Below, in pieces: positions 44,377 to 54,129 of a stretch of 64,000 nucleotides of DNA. Position 1 is the stretch's first letter, and each line of letters starts with the position of its first letter. Both the position numbers and the translations under genes were made by a program. Below the pieces are notes generated by a model that saw only the letters and a list, made by a program, of their open reading frames with translations, ran no database searches and had not been told where the DNA came from. The DNA comes from an uncultured Bacteroidota bacterium (GTDB lineage: Bacteria; Bacteroidota; Bacteroidia; Flavobacteriales; Flavobacteriaceae): assembly GCA_902586905.1 (NCBI GenBank), contig CACIJH010000001.1:1-64000 (forward strand), given 5' to 3'.

Positions 44377-45091
44377 AGGTATTTCGCCGTGCTTCTGCCA
44401 AAATAATACCAGTTGCCATAGCAGCATTTAAACTTTCTGCACCTCCAAAGCGAGGAATCGAAAGGGTTTTGTTCGAGAGTGCTGTAAGCTGTTTTGACAA
44501 GCCTCTACCCTCATTTCCAATCAGCAAAACAGTAGGTGTATCAAAGCTGTGTTCGTAGATCGATTGTCCTGCCATTGAGGTTGAGACAATTTCATAATTT
44601 TTCAACCCCATCAACCAAGATTCGATGTCTTTGTATAACACCTGTACACGTGCCAAAGAACCCATAGTTGAGCGAACAACTTTTGTGTTATAGCAGTCAA
44701 CGGTATCAGAAGAACAAATGATATCTTGAATGCCAAACCAGTCACAAAGGCGAATGATTGTGCCCAAATTTCCAGGGTCTTGAATACTCTCCAAAGCAAG
44801 GACTACATCTGGCTGAGAAGGAGTTTGGGTTTTTGGCATGGCAAACACAGCCAAGGCATCTGATGGTGTCTTTAAATCGCTCATGGCTTTCATTTGGGTT
44901 TGATTGACAAGAGATACCTTTTGAGAGGGAAAGTGCCTTTCATCGAGTGCATAGAGCTGATGAAGTTGATAATTTTCGTCTATAAATTCACGAATCACTT
45001 TCAGGCCCTCTGCAACAAATAACTGATGTTGATCTCTATGTTTTTTTTGCCCCAACTGACGCACGAGTTTGATTTGGCTTTTGCTAACCAT
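44363..45091 (-). CDS. TrmH/SpoU family RNA 2'-O-methyltransferase
   Basis: The 242-residue SPOUT methyltransferase has an N-terminal RNA-binding substrate domain (HQLFVAEGLKVIREFI). The knotted catalytic domain follows, with motif 1 ALESIQDPGNLGTIIRLCDW, motif 2 VLLIGNEGRGLS and motif 3 LSIPRFGGAESLNAAMATGI. It methylates ribose 2'-O in rRNA (RlmB-like) or tRNA; the target cannot be told. I start at the ATG giving MVSKSQIKLVRQLG. The frame is open 35 codons upstream, but that region holds the divergent tamL promoter. Confidence 0.9.
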   Translation of the reverse strand: MVSKSQIKLVRQLGQKKHRDQHQLFVAEGLKVIREFIDENYQLHQLYALDERHFPSQKVSLVNQTQMKAMSDLKTPSDALAVFAMPKTQTPSQPDVVLALESIQDPGNLGTIIRLCDWFGIQDIICSSDTVDCYNTKVVRSTMGSLARVQVLYKDIESWLMGLKNYEIVSTSMAGQSIYEHSFDTPTVLLIGNEGRGLSKQLTALSNKTLSIPRFGGAESLNAAMATGIILAEARRNTSTEK

Positions 45092-45109
45092 ACAAATGAC
45101 GTATTTTTG
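45081..45109 (+). promoter_or_regulatory. Predicted -33/-7 promoter of tamL
   Basis: TTG at 45081-45083, an 18-base spacer, then TATTTTTG at 45102-45109. The ATG is only 7 bases further, and the -33 side overlaps the first codons of the divergent RNA methyltransferase gene. Confidence 0.6.
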
Positions 45110-45116
45110 AATTTTG

Positions 45117-47636
45117 ATGCTTGTACTGAAACAACATACCACAAAAATACTACTATTCCTTTGCTTGGGCACAATGCTTTCAGGTTGTCGCGTCACAAAG
45201 TCTCTTGACGAGAGTGATTTGTTGTTGGATCAGAATCAATTTTATTACAATGGAAATCGCACCTTTGCCGATTCCATTCAAGCACTTGTTCCTCAGCAAC
45301 CAAATAAAAAAATTCTAGGCATTCCTATGCGATTGTTACTCTACCAATCGGCAAATGACAGTGCTGCAGTAGACTTTGACAATTGGTTGCAAAAAACCCC
45401 CAAACGAAGCAAGCGAATGCAAGCGATTTGGTCTCAAAAACAGATTGATCAGATGCGATCTTATCGTGTACAGCTGCAAGATTGGAAAAAGAGAAACGGC
45501 GAACCACCCTCACTTATTGACTCTTTGTTGTACAATAATTATGCAGACAATATCAGCACTTACCTCTCAAACAATGGATATTTCAAGGCAAAAACAAATG
45601 TTAGGAAAGAGATCACCAGTGTGACAGGCCAAACAGCCAACTTGGTTTATGATATCCAAACAGGTCTTCCATATTACCTCGATAGCATATCAACAGACAT
45701 CAAAAATCCAGTGATTGACTCACTTTTTAAATTGAGTGCAAAACAGTCGTACCTAAAAAAAGGGCAACAGTTCAATACCTTGGATTTTGAAGAAGAGCGA
45801 AATCGATTGTATGCGTATTATAAAAACAATGGTGTTTATAACTTTCAGCTCAATTCGATTGGTTTTGAAATCGCGTGGGATACAACAAGCACCGACTTTC
45901 AGCTTCCAGTGAAAATAACAATCGATGATTTCAGAAAATCGACACCAAGTGGCGTTGTTTTTGAACCCTATAAACAAACCCAAATCAGCTCTACAAACGT
46001 GTACACAACACCAGCGGAAAAAGCAGAGGCACAGTCTGATTACGATAGTATTGGATTTTTTGGATTAAAAAAGAAACGTTTTAACAAAAAAGTATTGTCA
46101 AAAGCGATTCAAATGCGACCTGGTGATCTATACAGCGATGCCACTCGAAACCAGACAATTGCTGAACTCACTCGACTTGGAATTTTTCAATACCCTAGCA
46201 TTCGTTACTCATATGCCGATTCATTACAATCTGCCCTCAATACATCGATTGTTTTGGAGCCAAGAGAACGCTTTGGACTAGGATTTGGATTAGACCTAAC
46301 CCAATCGAACATTCAAGATCAAGGGATAGCCTTTAATAGTAGTCTAAACGTTCTCAATATATTCCGAGGAGCAGAAAATTTTGAGTTTGGCGTTCGAGGA
46401 ACCATAGGTCGTTCGGCTGATGAAGTTATTTCAGAAATTGGAGGAAATATGAGGCTGCGAATTCCCAAAATTTTAATGCCAAATTTTATCGCCAGATTAA
46501 TTCCTGAGAATCTTCAACCAACTTCTGTTCTCAATTTAGGTGCAGCCCTGCAAAACAATATCGGATTAGATAAACTCACCTATTCTGGTGGCATTGAGTA
46601 TAAGTGGAAAACGAAAAATAACAATCGTATTGACTTCTCATTGGTGGACTTGATGCTTGTTAACAATCGAAACACCCAGAACTATTTTAATATCTATACC
46701 AACACCTACTCACAACTCAATACTATCGCTCAAAATACAGCTGGCAGTTCTTCTTTTTTGAATGATAATAATCTAATCATCCCAAATGGAGCAACTGGTT
46801 TTATCAATTATGTGCTTTCTGGTGAGTCTCCAATTGAAAGAGAAAACCCCTCATATCTCACTGTCATGCGAATCGAGGAAAGAAGAAAGCGCTTGACACA
46901 AAACAACCTCATCATTGGCTCTAGTTTTAGCTTTTTAAAAAATAGTCAAAACAATTTTTTTGATGAAAATTTTTATCAAATCCGTTATAAAATCGAGTCT
47001 GCTGGCAATCTGATCAACTTGTTGGCTTCCCCACTCAATTTGAATAGAATTAACGATACAAACTATCTTTTTGATTTGCCCTACAGCCAATATCTGAAAG
47101 GGGAGTTTGACTACATTCAGCATTGGCTCGTTGGATCGTCTTCTGTTTTTGCATTTCGAAGTTTTTTGGGGTTGGCAGTGCCTTTGGGAAATGCCACAAG
47201 TATCCCCTTTAGCCAGTCATATTTTTCGAGTGGTGCCAATGACAATCGTGCTTGGGAAGTCTATCGATTGGGACCTGGGAGTAGTTTTTCGGGAAATGAA
47301 TTTAATGAGGCCAATTTCAAAATTGCATTAAATTTTGAGTATCGATTTGACCTTTTTGGCTCATTTAAAGGGGCACTCTTCGCCGACGCTGGTAACATTT
47401 GGAATCTGTTTGACGATGTTACAGACCCTTCGAAACGTTTTGATGGTTTTCGTGATTTGAGCGAACTAGCCATTGGCACTGGCTTTGGCGTGCGATATGA
47501 TTTTGGTCTGTTTATTTTTCGCCTTGACACAGGCTTTAAAACCCACAATCCGGCACTGGAAAAGTCGAAGAGATGGCTGACTGACATGCAGCTAAAAAAG
47601 GCAAACTTAACAATCGGTATAAATTATCCTTTTTAA
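45117..47636 (+). CDS. BamA/TamA family outer membrane lipoprotein (TamL-like)
   Basis: The protein has 839 residues. The lipoprotein signal has lipobox MLSGC (KILLFLCLGTMLSGC). POTRA-like periplasmic repeats follow, including YYKNNGVYNFQLNSIGFEI and MRPGDLYSDATRNQTIAEL. The C-terminal Omp85 barrel has typical strands such as FGLGFGLDLTQS, and it ends TIGINYPF. The final part contains GALFADAGNIWNLF, an Omp85 hallmark. Bacteroidota TamL is the lipid-anchored version of TamA, assisting outer-membrane assembly with TamB; no tamB is next to it here. The ATG at 45117 follows a promoter by 7 bases. Confidence 0.87.
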   Translation: MLVLKQHTTKILLFLCLGTMLSGCRVTKSLDESDLLLDQNQFYYNGNRTFADSIQALVPQQPNKKILGIPMRLLLYQSANDSAAVDFDNWLQKTPKRSKRMQAIWSQKQIDQMRSYRVQLQDWKKRNGEPPSLIDSLLYNNYADNISTYLSNNGYFKAKTNVRKEITSVTGQTANLVYDIQTGLPYYLDSISTDIKNPVIDSLFKLSAKQSYLKKGQQFNTLDFEEERNRLYAYYKNNGVYNFQLNSIGFEIAWDTTSTDFQLPVKITIDDFRKSTPSGVVFEPYKQTQISSTNVYTTPAEKAEAQSDYDSIGFFGLKKKRFNKKVLSKAIQMRPGDLYSDATRNQTIAELTRLGIFQYPSIRYSYADSLQSALNTSIVLEPRERFGLGFGLDLTQSNIQDQGIAFNSSLNVLNIFRGAENFEFGVRGTIGRSADEVISEIGGNMRLRIPKILMPNFIARLIPENLQPTSVLNLGAALQNNIGLDKLTYSGGIEYKWKTKNNNRIDFSLVDLMLVNNRNTQNYFNIYTNTYSQLNTIAQNTAGSSSFLNDNNLIIPNGATGFINYVLSGESPIERENPSYLTVMRIEERRKRLTQNNLIIGSSFSFLKNSQNNFFDENFYQIRYKIESAGNLINLLASPLNLNRINDTNYLFDLPYSQYLKGEFDYIQHWLVGSSSVFAFRSFLGLAVPLGNATSIPFSQSYFSSGANDNRAWEVYRLGPGSSFSGNEFNEANFKIALNFEYRFDLFGSFKGALFADAGNIWNLFDDVTDPSKRFDGFRDLSELAIGTGFGVRYDFGLFIFRLDTGFKTHNPALEKSKRWLTDMQLKKANLTIGINYPF

Positions 47637-47652
47637 AGGGAAAATTTTATCC

Positions 47653-47660
47653 TATTTTTG
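47653..47660 (+). promoter_or_regulatory. Predicted -7 element of fbaA
   Basis: TATTTTTG, a perfect TAnnTTTG match, 22 bases before the fbaA ATG. No clear -33 TTG. Confidence 0.5.
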
Positions 47661-47682
47661 CGCCTTTCAAACAATAAAACCA

Positions 47683-48750
47683 ATGAGCCATTCTATTCAC
47701 CCCGGAGTCATTACCGGCAAGCAAGTACAAGAAGTTTTCCAACTAGCCAAAGAGAAAAAGTTTGCTCTCCCAGCAGTCAATGTCATCGGATCAAGCTCGA
47801 TCAATGGAGTTCTCGAAACTGCTGCAGCACTCAACGCACCTGTCATTGTTCAATTCTCCAACGGAGGAGCACAATTTAATGCTGGTAAAGGATTTTCAAA
47901 CGAAAACCAACAAGCAGCCATCGCAGGAGCAGTTGCAGGAGCTAAACATGTTCATCAATTGGCAGAAGCCTATGGCGCAGTTGTGATTCTACATACCGAT
48001 CACGCTGCCAAAAAATTACTCGCCTGGATTGATGGTCTGCTCGACGCTAGCGAAAAACATTTTGAAGAAACAGGCAAGCCTTTGTTCAGCTCACACATGA
48101 TTGACCTTTCTGAAGAGCCATTGGAAGAAAACATCGAAATATGTAAAGAATACCTCAAGCGAATGTCTGTAATGGACATGACCCTTGAAATCGAACTTGG
48201 TGTTACTGGTGGTGAGGAAGATGGTGTTGACAATACAGACATCGACAGCTCGAAACTGTACACCCAACCAGAAGAAGTTGCTTACGCATTTGAAGAGCTA
48301 TCAAAGATCAGCAGTCAGTTTACAGTTGCAGCAGCATTTGGAAATGTGCATGGGGTTTACAAACCTGGTAATGTGAAACTTACCCCAAAGATTCTAAAGA
48401 ATTCTCAAGAATATGTCTGTGAAAAGTTTGGTGTTGAGCACAACACTATCGACTTTGTTTTTCATGGTGGATCAGGATCGACTGTAGAGGAAATCAGAGA
48501 ATCCATTGGATATGGAGTAATTAAAATGAATATCGACACAGATATGCAATACGCATTTATGAGCGGCGTTCGTGATTATATTGAAAGTAAATCAGATTAT
48601 CTCCAACAACAAATTGGAAATCCTGATGGAGATGATGTACCCAACAAAAAGTTCTATGACCCTCGTGTTTGGTTGAGAGAAGGTGAAAAAAGCTTTGTCG
48701 AAAGACTCAAGCAGGCTTTCGAGGATTTGAACAATGTGAACACATTGTAG
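47683..48750 (+). CDS. fbaA: Class II fructose-bisphosphate aldolase
   Basis: The 355-residue zinc aldolase of the class IIA type has [18 protein letters not shown], the zinc-site [47 protein letters not shown] and [12 protein letters not shown] with the third zinc His. It cleaves fructose-1,6-bisphosphate in glycolysis and builds it in gluconeogenesis. The last codons lie in an 18-base dyad symmetry (48731-48748) that overlaps the accD promoter. Confidence 0.97.
   Translation: MSHSIHPGVITGKQVQEVFQLAKEKKFALPAVNVIGSSSINGVLETAAALNAPVIVQFSNGGAQFNAGKGFSNENQQAAIAGAVAGAKHVHQLAEAYGAVVILHTDHAAKKLLAWIDGLLDASEKHFEETGKPLFSSHMIDLSEEPLEENIEICKEYLKRMSVMDMTLEIELGVTGGEEDGVDNTDIDSSKLYTQPEEVAYAFEELSKISSQFTVAAAFGNVHGVYKPGNVKLTPKILKNSQEYVCEKFGVEHNTIDFVFHGGSGSTVEEIRESIGYGVIKMNIDTDMQYAFMSGVRDYIESKSDYLQQQIGNPDGDDVPNKKFYDPRVWLREGEKSFVERLKQAFEDLNNVNTL
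48731..48748. repeat. Perfect 8-bp inverted repeat at the fbaA 3' end / accD promoter
   Basis: ACAATGTG-AA-CACATTGT is a perfect 18-base palindrome with a 2-base centre. It covers the final fbaA codons; its right arm contains the TTG -33 box of accD. There is no T-run, and the loop is too short for a good terminator, so an operator-like DNA site is one reading; chance within coding sequence is another. Confidence 0.5.
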
Positions 48751-48773
48751 TATCAATTGGTTTTATATATTTG
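48745..48773 (+). promoter_or_regulatory. Predicted -33/-7 promoter of accD
   Basis: TTG at 48745-48747, an 18-base spacer, then TATATTTG at 48766-48773, 15 bases before the accD ATG. It falls upstream of the chosen start and inside the longer open frame, ruling out the start at 48771. Confidence 0.62.
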
Positions 48774-48788
48774 ATTAAAAAAAACCAT

Positions 48789-49649
48789 ATGTCTTGGTTT
48801 AAGCGAACAACAAAAGGGATACGCACAAGTACCCAAGATAAAAAAGATACGCCGCAGGGTCTTTGGTATAAATCCCCTACTGGAAAAATTATTGACACTG
48901 AAGAGCTGGCTGAAAATTTTTATGTCTCGCCAGAAGATGGCTACCACGTTCGCGTTGGAAGTCATATTTACTTCGATATTCTTTTTGATGAAGGCAAGTT
49001 TAGGGAAATAAATAAAAAAATGTCTTCAAAAGATCCACTCAATTTTGAAGATTCCAAAAAATATAAGGATCGCCTGTCGAGCGCACAGAAAAAAACAAAG
49101 CTAAACGACGCTGTTCGTACTGCTGTTGGCAAGTCAAACGGGAATCAGCTAGTTGTAGCCTGTATGGACTTTACTTTTATTGGAGGGTCGATGGGATCGG
49201 TTGTTGGGGAAAAAATTTATCGTGCTGCAGACTATGCATTGCAGAAAAAAATTCCTCTCATTGTGATTTCGAAATCTGGTGGTGCCAGGATGATGGAAGC
49301 AGCTCTTTCATTGATGCAAATGGCAAAAACATCGGCAAAATTAGCGCAATTGGCTGACGCTAAAATTCCTTACATCTCTCTGTGTACAGACCCAACAACT
49401 GGTGGAACCACTGCCTCATTTGCGATGCTTGGCGACATTAATATCGCTGAACCAGGCGCTTTGATTGGCTTTGCAGGACCTCGAGTGGTAAAAGATACAA
49501 CAGGGCAGGATTTGCCAGAAGGTTTTCAGACCAGTGAGTTTGTTTTGGAGCATGGTTTTTTAGATTTTATCACTCATCGAAAAGATTTAAAAAAGAAGGT
49601 GAACCTGTACTTAGACTTGGTTCTCAACCGAACGATAAGCAAATCATAG
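48789..49649 (+). CDS. accD: Acetyl-CoA carboxylase carboxyltransferase subunit beta
   Basis: The 286-residue AccD transfers carboxyl from carboxybiotin to acetyl-CoA with AccA, the first step of fatty-acid synthesis. The crotonase-like core is complete: [79 protein letters not shown] and [15 protein letters not shown]. The N-terminal region that in E. coli is a four-cysteine zinc ribbon here reads [17 protein letters not shown] with no cysteines. Own promoter; monocistronic, or followed by rpsO with its own promoter. Confidence 0.96.
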   Translation: MSWFKRTTKGIRTSTQDKKDTPQGLWYKSPTGKIIDTEELAENFYVSPEDGYHVRVGSHIYFDILFDEGKFREINKKMSSKDPLNFEDSKKYKDRLSSAQKKTKLNDAVRTAVGKSNGNQLVVACMDFTFIGGSMGSVVGEKIYRAADYALQKKIPLIVISKSGGARMMEAALSLMQMAKTSAKLAQLADAKIPYISLCTDPTTGGTTASFAMLGDINIAEPGALIGFAGPRVVKDTTGQDLPEGFQTSEFVLEHGFLDFITHRKDLKKKVNLYLDLVLNRTISKS

Positions 49650-49668
49650 CTTTTTCGTATTAAATTCC

Positions 49669-49676
49669 TACATTTG
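49669..49676 (+). promoter_or_regulatory. Predicted -7 element of rpsO
   Basis: TACATTTG, a perfect TAnnTTTG match. Transcription would start around 49680, right at the beginning of the leader hairpin. Confidence 0.55.
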
Positions 49677-49680
49677 CACC

Positions 49681-49725
49681 CTCAAGAAAAGATCTTGAGT
49701 TTACATAATAATTATTTACAATAAT
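49681..49725 (+). promoter_or_regulatory. Structured 5' leader of rpsO (two hairpins), possible S15 autoregulatory element
   Basis: Hairpin 1: CTCAAGA (49681-49687) pairs with TCTTGAG (49693-49699) around a 5-base loop. Hairpin 2: ATTATT (49711-49716) pairs with AATAAT (49720-49725), ending just before the rpsO ATG at 49732. S15 represses its own mRNA in several phyla using unrelated RNA folds; that role here is inferred. Confidence 0.45.
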
Positions 49726-49731
49726 ATTGGC

Positions 49732-50001
49732 ATGTATTTAACAACAGAAAAAAAGAAAGAGATTTTTAAGAAATACGGTTCTTCCGAAACAAATACTGGA
49801 TCGACCGAAGGCCAAATAGCTCTCTTTACACATCGGATCAATCATTTATCCAGTCATCTTAAAACAAATCACAAAGACTTTAATACCGAAAGATCGCTTG
49901 TAAAGCTCGTTGGTAAAAGAAGAAGTCTTCTCGATTATTTGAAGAAAAAGGATATCAATAAATACAGAGAGTTAATCAAAGAACTCAACATCCGAAAATA
50001 A
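49732..50001 (+). CDS. rpsO: 30S ribosomal protein S15
   Basis: The 89-residue protein is full-length S15, with FKKYGSSETNTGSTEGQIALFTHRI and HLKTNHKDFNTERSLVKLVGKRRSLLDYLKKKD. It binds the central domain of 16S rRNA early in 30S assembly. Followed 76 bases later by pnp, the widely conserved rpsO-pnp order. The leader carries two hairpins and a clear -7 element. Confidence 0.98.
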   Translation: MYLTTEKKKEIFKKYGSSETNTGSTEGQIALFTHRINHLSSHLKTNHKDFNTERSLVKLVGKRRSLLDYLKKKDINKYRELIKELNIRK

Positions 50002-50077
50002 CATAAAAAGCATCATAGTTTTTCATTGGTGACTACGAACTCAACACAACAAACGTTCACATATAAAATGAAAAGAT

Positions 50078-52279
50078 ATGATACCAAAAGTATACACTGA
50101 GTCCATTGACTTAGGAGATGGTCGGACAATTACCATAGAAACTGGTAAGCTGGCCAAACAAGCAGACGGTTCTGCCGTCATTCGCATGGGCAACGCCATG
50201 CTACTTGCCACAGTCGTTTCGGCAAGACAAGCTTCAGATGTAGATTTTCTACCATTAACTGTTGATTACAGAGAGAAATTTGCTGCTGCTGGGCGTTTTC
50301 CGGGTGGCTTTTTTAAAAGAGAAGCGCGTCCAAGCAACGAGGAAATTTTAACCATGAGATTGGTGGATCGCGTTTTGCGACCACTGTTCCCAAAAGACTA
50401 TCACGCGGAAACGCAAGTCATGCTACAATTGATGTCGCATGATGAAAATGTAATGCCAGATGCGTTGGCTGGATTGGCTGCATCGACTGTGATTCAGTTG
50501 TCAGACATCCCATTTGAATATCCGATTTCGGAGGTGCGAGTGGCTAGAATTGACGGAGAATTTGTCGTCAATCCGAGTCGTGAGCAATTGCAAGAGTCAG
50601 ATATTGATATTATGATCGGTGCAAGTGCAGACTCTGTAGCCATGGTTGAGGGAGAATTTGATGAGGTTTCTGAGCAGTGTATGGCAGATGCCATCCGTTT
50701 TGGTCATGAAGCCATCAAAAAGCAAATCGAAGCGCAAGTTCGCTTGGTTGCCGCTGTAGGTAAAAAAGAAACACGTACCTACGAAGAAGAAAATCATGAC
50801 CAAGCTGTAGAGAAAAAAGTTCATGCGTTTAGCTATCAAACGTGTTATGACATTGCCAAGCAAGGACTTTCGAAGAAAGATCGTGGCGAAAAGTTCTCTG
50901 AACTAAAAGGAGCTTTATTGGCTGAATTTTCAGAAGAAGAGCAAGAAGAACATGGAAAATTGATTTCCAAATATTTTAGTAAAACACAAAAGGAAGCTGT
51001 ACGAGAACTCGTTTTGGCGGAAGGCATTCGCCTTGATGGTCGTGAAACGACCGATATTCGTCCGATTTGGTGTGAGGTCGATTATTTGCCCTCAACCCAT
51101 GGGTCTTCTGTCTTTACTCGTGGAGAGACACAAGCACTGGCAACAGTAACGCTAGGAACTTCAAGAGAGGCAAACATTATTGATTCTCCTTCGAATCAAG
51201 GGGAAGAAACCTTTTATTTACACTACAATTTCCCTCCATTTTGTACAGGTGAAGCACGACCATTACGTGGGACATCTAGACGTGAAGTTGGGCATGGTAA
51301 CCTTGCGCAACGTGCACTTAAGATGGTGATGCCAGAAGAATCGCCATATACAGTACGTGTGGTGTCTGAGGTTCTTGAATCAAATGGTTCATCTTCCATG
51401 GCGACAGTATGTGCCGGGACGATGGCATTAATGGACGCTGGTGTTCAAATCACAAGTCCTGTTTCTGGGATTGCAATGGGTTTAATCTCTGATGGCGATC
51501 GTTTTGCTGTTCTTTCAGATATCTTGGGAGACGAGGATCACCTTGGTGATATGGACTTTAAAGTCACGGGGACAGACAAAGGAATAACGGCTTGTCAGAT
51601 GGACATTAAAATCAAAGGGTTGTCGTATGAAATTTTGATACAAGCTCTAGAACAAGCGCGTGAGGGTCGACTACACATCCTTGAAAAACTGACAGATACG
51701 ATTGAGGTGCCTGCTGATTCGATTAAGGCACATGCGCCAAAAATGATCAACTGTAGAATTCCGAACGAGTATATTGGACCATTTATCGGCCCAGGTGGTA
51801 AGGAGATTCAAAATCTTCAGCGTGAAACAAGCACGACCATCGTGATCAATGAAGACCCTGATACACAAGAGGGAATTGTTGAAATTCTAGGAACCGATCA
51901 AGAGGGTATCGATCAGGTACTCGCGAAGATTGATGCGCTGACCTTTAAGCCTGAAAAAGATGAGGTTTATAAGGTAAAGGCGATTAAGATTCTAGAATTT
52001 GGTGCAGTGGTTGAGTATTTGGAAGCGCCTGGCAATGAAGTTCTTTTGCACATTAGCGAAATGGCTTGGCAGCGCACAAACGCTGTGACCGACGTTGTGA
52101 ATGTTGGTGATGAGTTTGAGGTGAAATACTTAGGCTTTGATCCACGTACCAGAAAAGATAAAGTGTCATTAAAGGCACTGCTTGAAAAGCCTGAGGGTTA
52201 TGTCGAGCGCCCACCAAGAAAAGGTGGCGGTGGCGGTCGAGATCGAAGAGGCGGTCGAGACAATCGCAACAGGAGATAA
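50078..52279 (+). CDS. pnp: Polyribonucleotide nucleotidyltransferase (PNPase)
   Basis: The 733-residue phosphorolytic 3'-5' exoribonuclease has two RNase PH domains: [23 protein letters not shown] early, and [15 protein letters not shown] with [30 protein letters not shown] later. A KH domain ([16 protein letters not shown]) and an S1 domain ([22 protein letters not shown]) follow. The extreme C-terminus is a Gly/Arg-rich tail ([19 protein letters not shown]). It acts in mRNA turnover. A strong terminator follows the stop. Confidence 0.97.
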   Translation: MIPKVYTESIDLGDGRTITIETGKLAKQADGSAVIRMGNAMLLATVVSARQASDVDFLPLTVDYREKFAAAGRFPGGFFKREARPSNEEILTMRLVDRVLRPLFPKDYHAETQVMLQLMSHDENVMPDALAGLAASTVIQLSDIPFEYPISEVRVARIDGEFVVNPSREQLQESDIDIMIGASADSVAMVEGEFDEVSEQCMADAIRFGHEAIKKQIEAQVRLVAAVGKKETRTYEEENHDQAVEKKVHAFSYQTCYDIAKQGLSKKDRGEKFSELKGALLAEFSEEEQEEHGKLISKYFSKTQKEAVRELVLAEGIRLDGRETTDIRPIWCEVDYLPSTHGSSVFTRGETQALATVTLGTSREANIIDSPSNQGEETFYLHYNFPPFCTGEARPLRGTSRREVGHGNLAQRALKMVMPEESPYTVRVVSEVLESNGSSSMATVCAGTMALMDAGVQITSPVSGIAMGLISDGDRFAVLSDILGDEDHLGDMDFKVTGTDKGITACQMDIKIKGLSYEILIQALEQAREGRLHILEKLTDTIEVPADSIKAHAPKMINCRIPNEYIGPFIGPGGKEIQNLQRETSTTIVINEDPDTQEGIVEILGTDQEGIDQVLAKIDALTFKPEKDEVYKVKAIKILEFGAVVEYLEAPGNEVLLHISEMAWQRTNAVTDVVNVGDEFEVKYLGFDPRTRKDKVSLKALLEKPEGYVERPPRKGGGGGRDRRGGRDNRNRR

Positions 52280-52285
52280 TTTTTC

Positions 52286-52311
52286 AAAACCCCCTTTTTG
52301 GGGGTTTTTTT
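52286..52311 (+). terminator. Rho-independent terminator of rpsO-pnp
   Basis: AAAACCCCC (52286-52294), a five-T loop, then GGGGGTTTT running into a seven-T tract (52305-52311). A textbook intrinsic terminator directly after pnp. Confidence 0.95.
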
Positions 52312-52360
52312 ATTACCTTGCTTTGCTCAATTCATTGTTAGTTTCCAAAATTTAATCCCC

Positions 52361-54049
52361 ATGAAAACGTATATTTTCATCATCCTTCTGATCGCCGCCC
52401 AGCTATATTCACAAGATCGCATAACTGGTGAGCTTTTTGCGACACGGTCGGAAGTCATTGCCCAAAATGGTATGGTGGCTTCAAGCCATCCTCTTGCCAC
52501 ACAAATTGGAATTGATGTCCTGAAAAAAGGAGGGAATGCCATCGACGCTGCCATTGCTGTAAATGCAGCTTTGGGGCTCATGGAGCCAACTGGCTGTGGG
52601 ATTGGCGGTGATCTATTTGCCATTGTTTGGGATCCTAAAACAAAAAAGCTGCATGGCTTAAATGCCAGTGGCCCTTCACCTCAGTCGCTTTCTTTGGATT
52701 TTTTCCTTGAAAACAATTACGAAGGTATCCCCTATTACGGCGCTTTGCCTGTCAGCGTTCCAGGAGCAGTTGCAGGTTGGATTGCCTTACACGATAAGTT
52801 TGGCAATCTTACAATGGATCAAATCCTCTCCCCTGCGATACACTATGCCGAAAATGGTTTTCCACTTACCGAGCTCATCGCGTATTATATGCAACGGTCT
52901 GTTCAACGATTTGTTAGAGCCAATTACCCAAATATCAAAGAAACCTATATGGAACCAAATGGTGGAAAACTGCCAAGTGAAGGTGAGATTTTCAAAAACC
53001 CGCTTTTGGCCAAAACCTATAAGACCATAGCAAAAGAAGGTAAACAAGGGTTTTATAACGGAAAAATTGCTCTTGCGATTGCAGAAGAGGTACAACAACA
53101 GGGCGGGTTTTTGACCACAGCAGATTTATCTTCTTTTGAAGTGGAGTGGGTTGACCCCGTATCGATCAACTACAGGGGATACGATGTTTGGGAACTTCCT
53201 CCAAACGGACAGGGAATAGCCGCACTGCAAATACTCAAAATTTTAGAGGGTTATGACTTTTCAAAAATAGATTTTGGAAGTGATGAGCATATCCACCTGT
53301 TTACCGAAGCAAAGAAACTTGCTTTTGAAGACCGCGCCAAATTCTATGCAGATATGTCCTTTGCAGATGTTCCTATCAAGACATTATTAAGTGAATCTTA
53401 TGCCGATCAAAGAAGAGCGTTGATCAAAGAGAAAGCGTCGATGTATTCCGCAGGACAAATCAGTGCGGGCGAAACGATATATATGACTGTTGCGGACAAG
53501 GATGGGTATATGGTGTCTTTGATCCAAAGCAATTACTTTGGCATGGGTTCAGGCGTTGTGCCACAAGGAGTCGGTTTTATGCTTCAAAATCGCGGTGCAT
53601 TATTTAGTTTAGATGAAAATCATGCTAATGTCTACGCACCTAGCAAACGCCCTTTTCACACGATTATCCCAGCTTTTGTAACCAAAGATGGTATTCCGTT
53701 TTTGAGTTTTGGCGTCATGGGAGGGGATTTTCAGCCCCAAGGTCATTCGCAAATTGTGATGAACATTGTTGACTTTGGAATGAACACGCAAGAAGCAGGC
53801 GATGCCCCAAGATGGGATCATAAAGGGTCTTCCAGCCCAAGAGGAAATCAAGCGACAAACAATGGAAAAATCCGTGTAGAATCTGGGATTTCTTACGAAA
53901 CAATTCGCCAACTGATGTCTCGCGGACATGATGTCGGATTTACCATAGGAGAATTTGGAGGCTATCAAGCGATCTTATGGGACGAGAAAAACCAAGTGTA
54001 TCGCGGTGCTTCCGAAAGCAGAAAAGACGGACAAGTCAGTGGATATTAA
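52361..54049 (+). CDS. ggt: Gamma-glutamyltranspeptidase
   Basis: The protein has 562 residues with signal peptide MKTYIFIILLIAAQLYSQ. The Ntn-hydrolase precursor matches GGT: VASSHPLATQIGIDVLKKGGNAIDAAIA and PTGCGIGGDLFAI in the large subunit. The autoprocessing/catalytic Thr is at about residue 372 in GETIYMTVADKDG, followed by SLIQSNYFGMGSG and GAGG-type FGVMGGDFQPQGH. It hydrolyses or transfers gamma-glutamyl from glutathione in the periplasm. The start is taken after the pnp terminator; the longer frame begins inside the terminator loop. Confidence 0.94.
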   Translation: MKTYIFIILLIAAQLYSQDRITGELFATRSEVIAQNGMVASSHPLATQIGIDVLKKGGNAIDAAIAVNAALGLMEPTGCGIGGDLFAIVWDPKTKKLHGLNASGPSPQSLSLDFFLENNYEGIPYYGALPVSVPGAVAGWIALHDKFGNLTMDQILSPAIHYAENGFPLTELIAYYMQRSVQRFVRANYPNIKETYMEPNGGKLPSEGEIFKNPLLAKTYKTIAKEGKQGFYNGKIALAIAEEVQQQGGFLTTADLSSFEVEWVDPVSINYRGYDVWELPPNGQGIAALQILKILEGYDFSKIDFGSDEHIHLFTEAKKLAFEDRAKFYADMSFADVPIKTLLSESYADQRRALIKEKASMYSAGQISAGETIYMTVADKDGYMVSLIQSNYFGMGSGVVPQGVGFMLQNRGALFSLDENHANVYAPSKRPFHTIIPAFVTKDGIPFLSFGVMGGDFQPQGHSQIVMNIVDFGMNTQEAGDAPRWDHKGSSSPRGNQATNNGKIRVESGISYETIRQLMSRGHDVGFTIGEFGGYQAILWDEKNQVYRGASESRKDGQVSGY

Positions 54050-54072
54050 AACTTAATATTAACAATAAGACC

Positions 54073-54129
54073 ATGAAAAAAATCACTCTATTTATATTTG
54101 TGCTCGTAAGCACACAATGCACAACTTAA
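54073..54129 (+). pseudogene. Detached N-terminal signal sequence in frame with the S9 peptidase
   Basis: ATG at 54073 encodes MKKITLFIFVLVSTQCTT, an 18-residue lipoprotein-like signal (basic N-terminus, hydrophobic core, Cys near the end). A TAA at 54127-54129 follows, and then immediately the ATG of the S9 peptidase in the same frame. The simplest reading is that a single sense-to-stop change separated a secretion signal from the peptidase. The lipobox (V-S-T-Q-C) is not perfect. Alternatively the short frame could be a leader peptide, or the stop could be read through. Confidence 0.6.

Noticed and set aside
52298-52360. Longer ggt start at 52298
   Set aside because: That codon sits in the loop of the pnp terminator; the ATG at 52361 gives a clean signal peptide.
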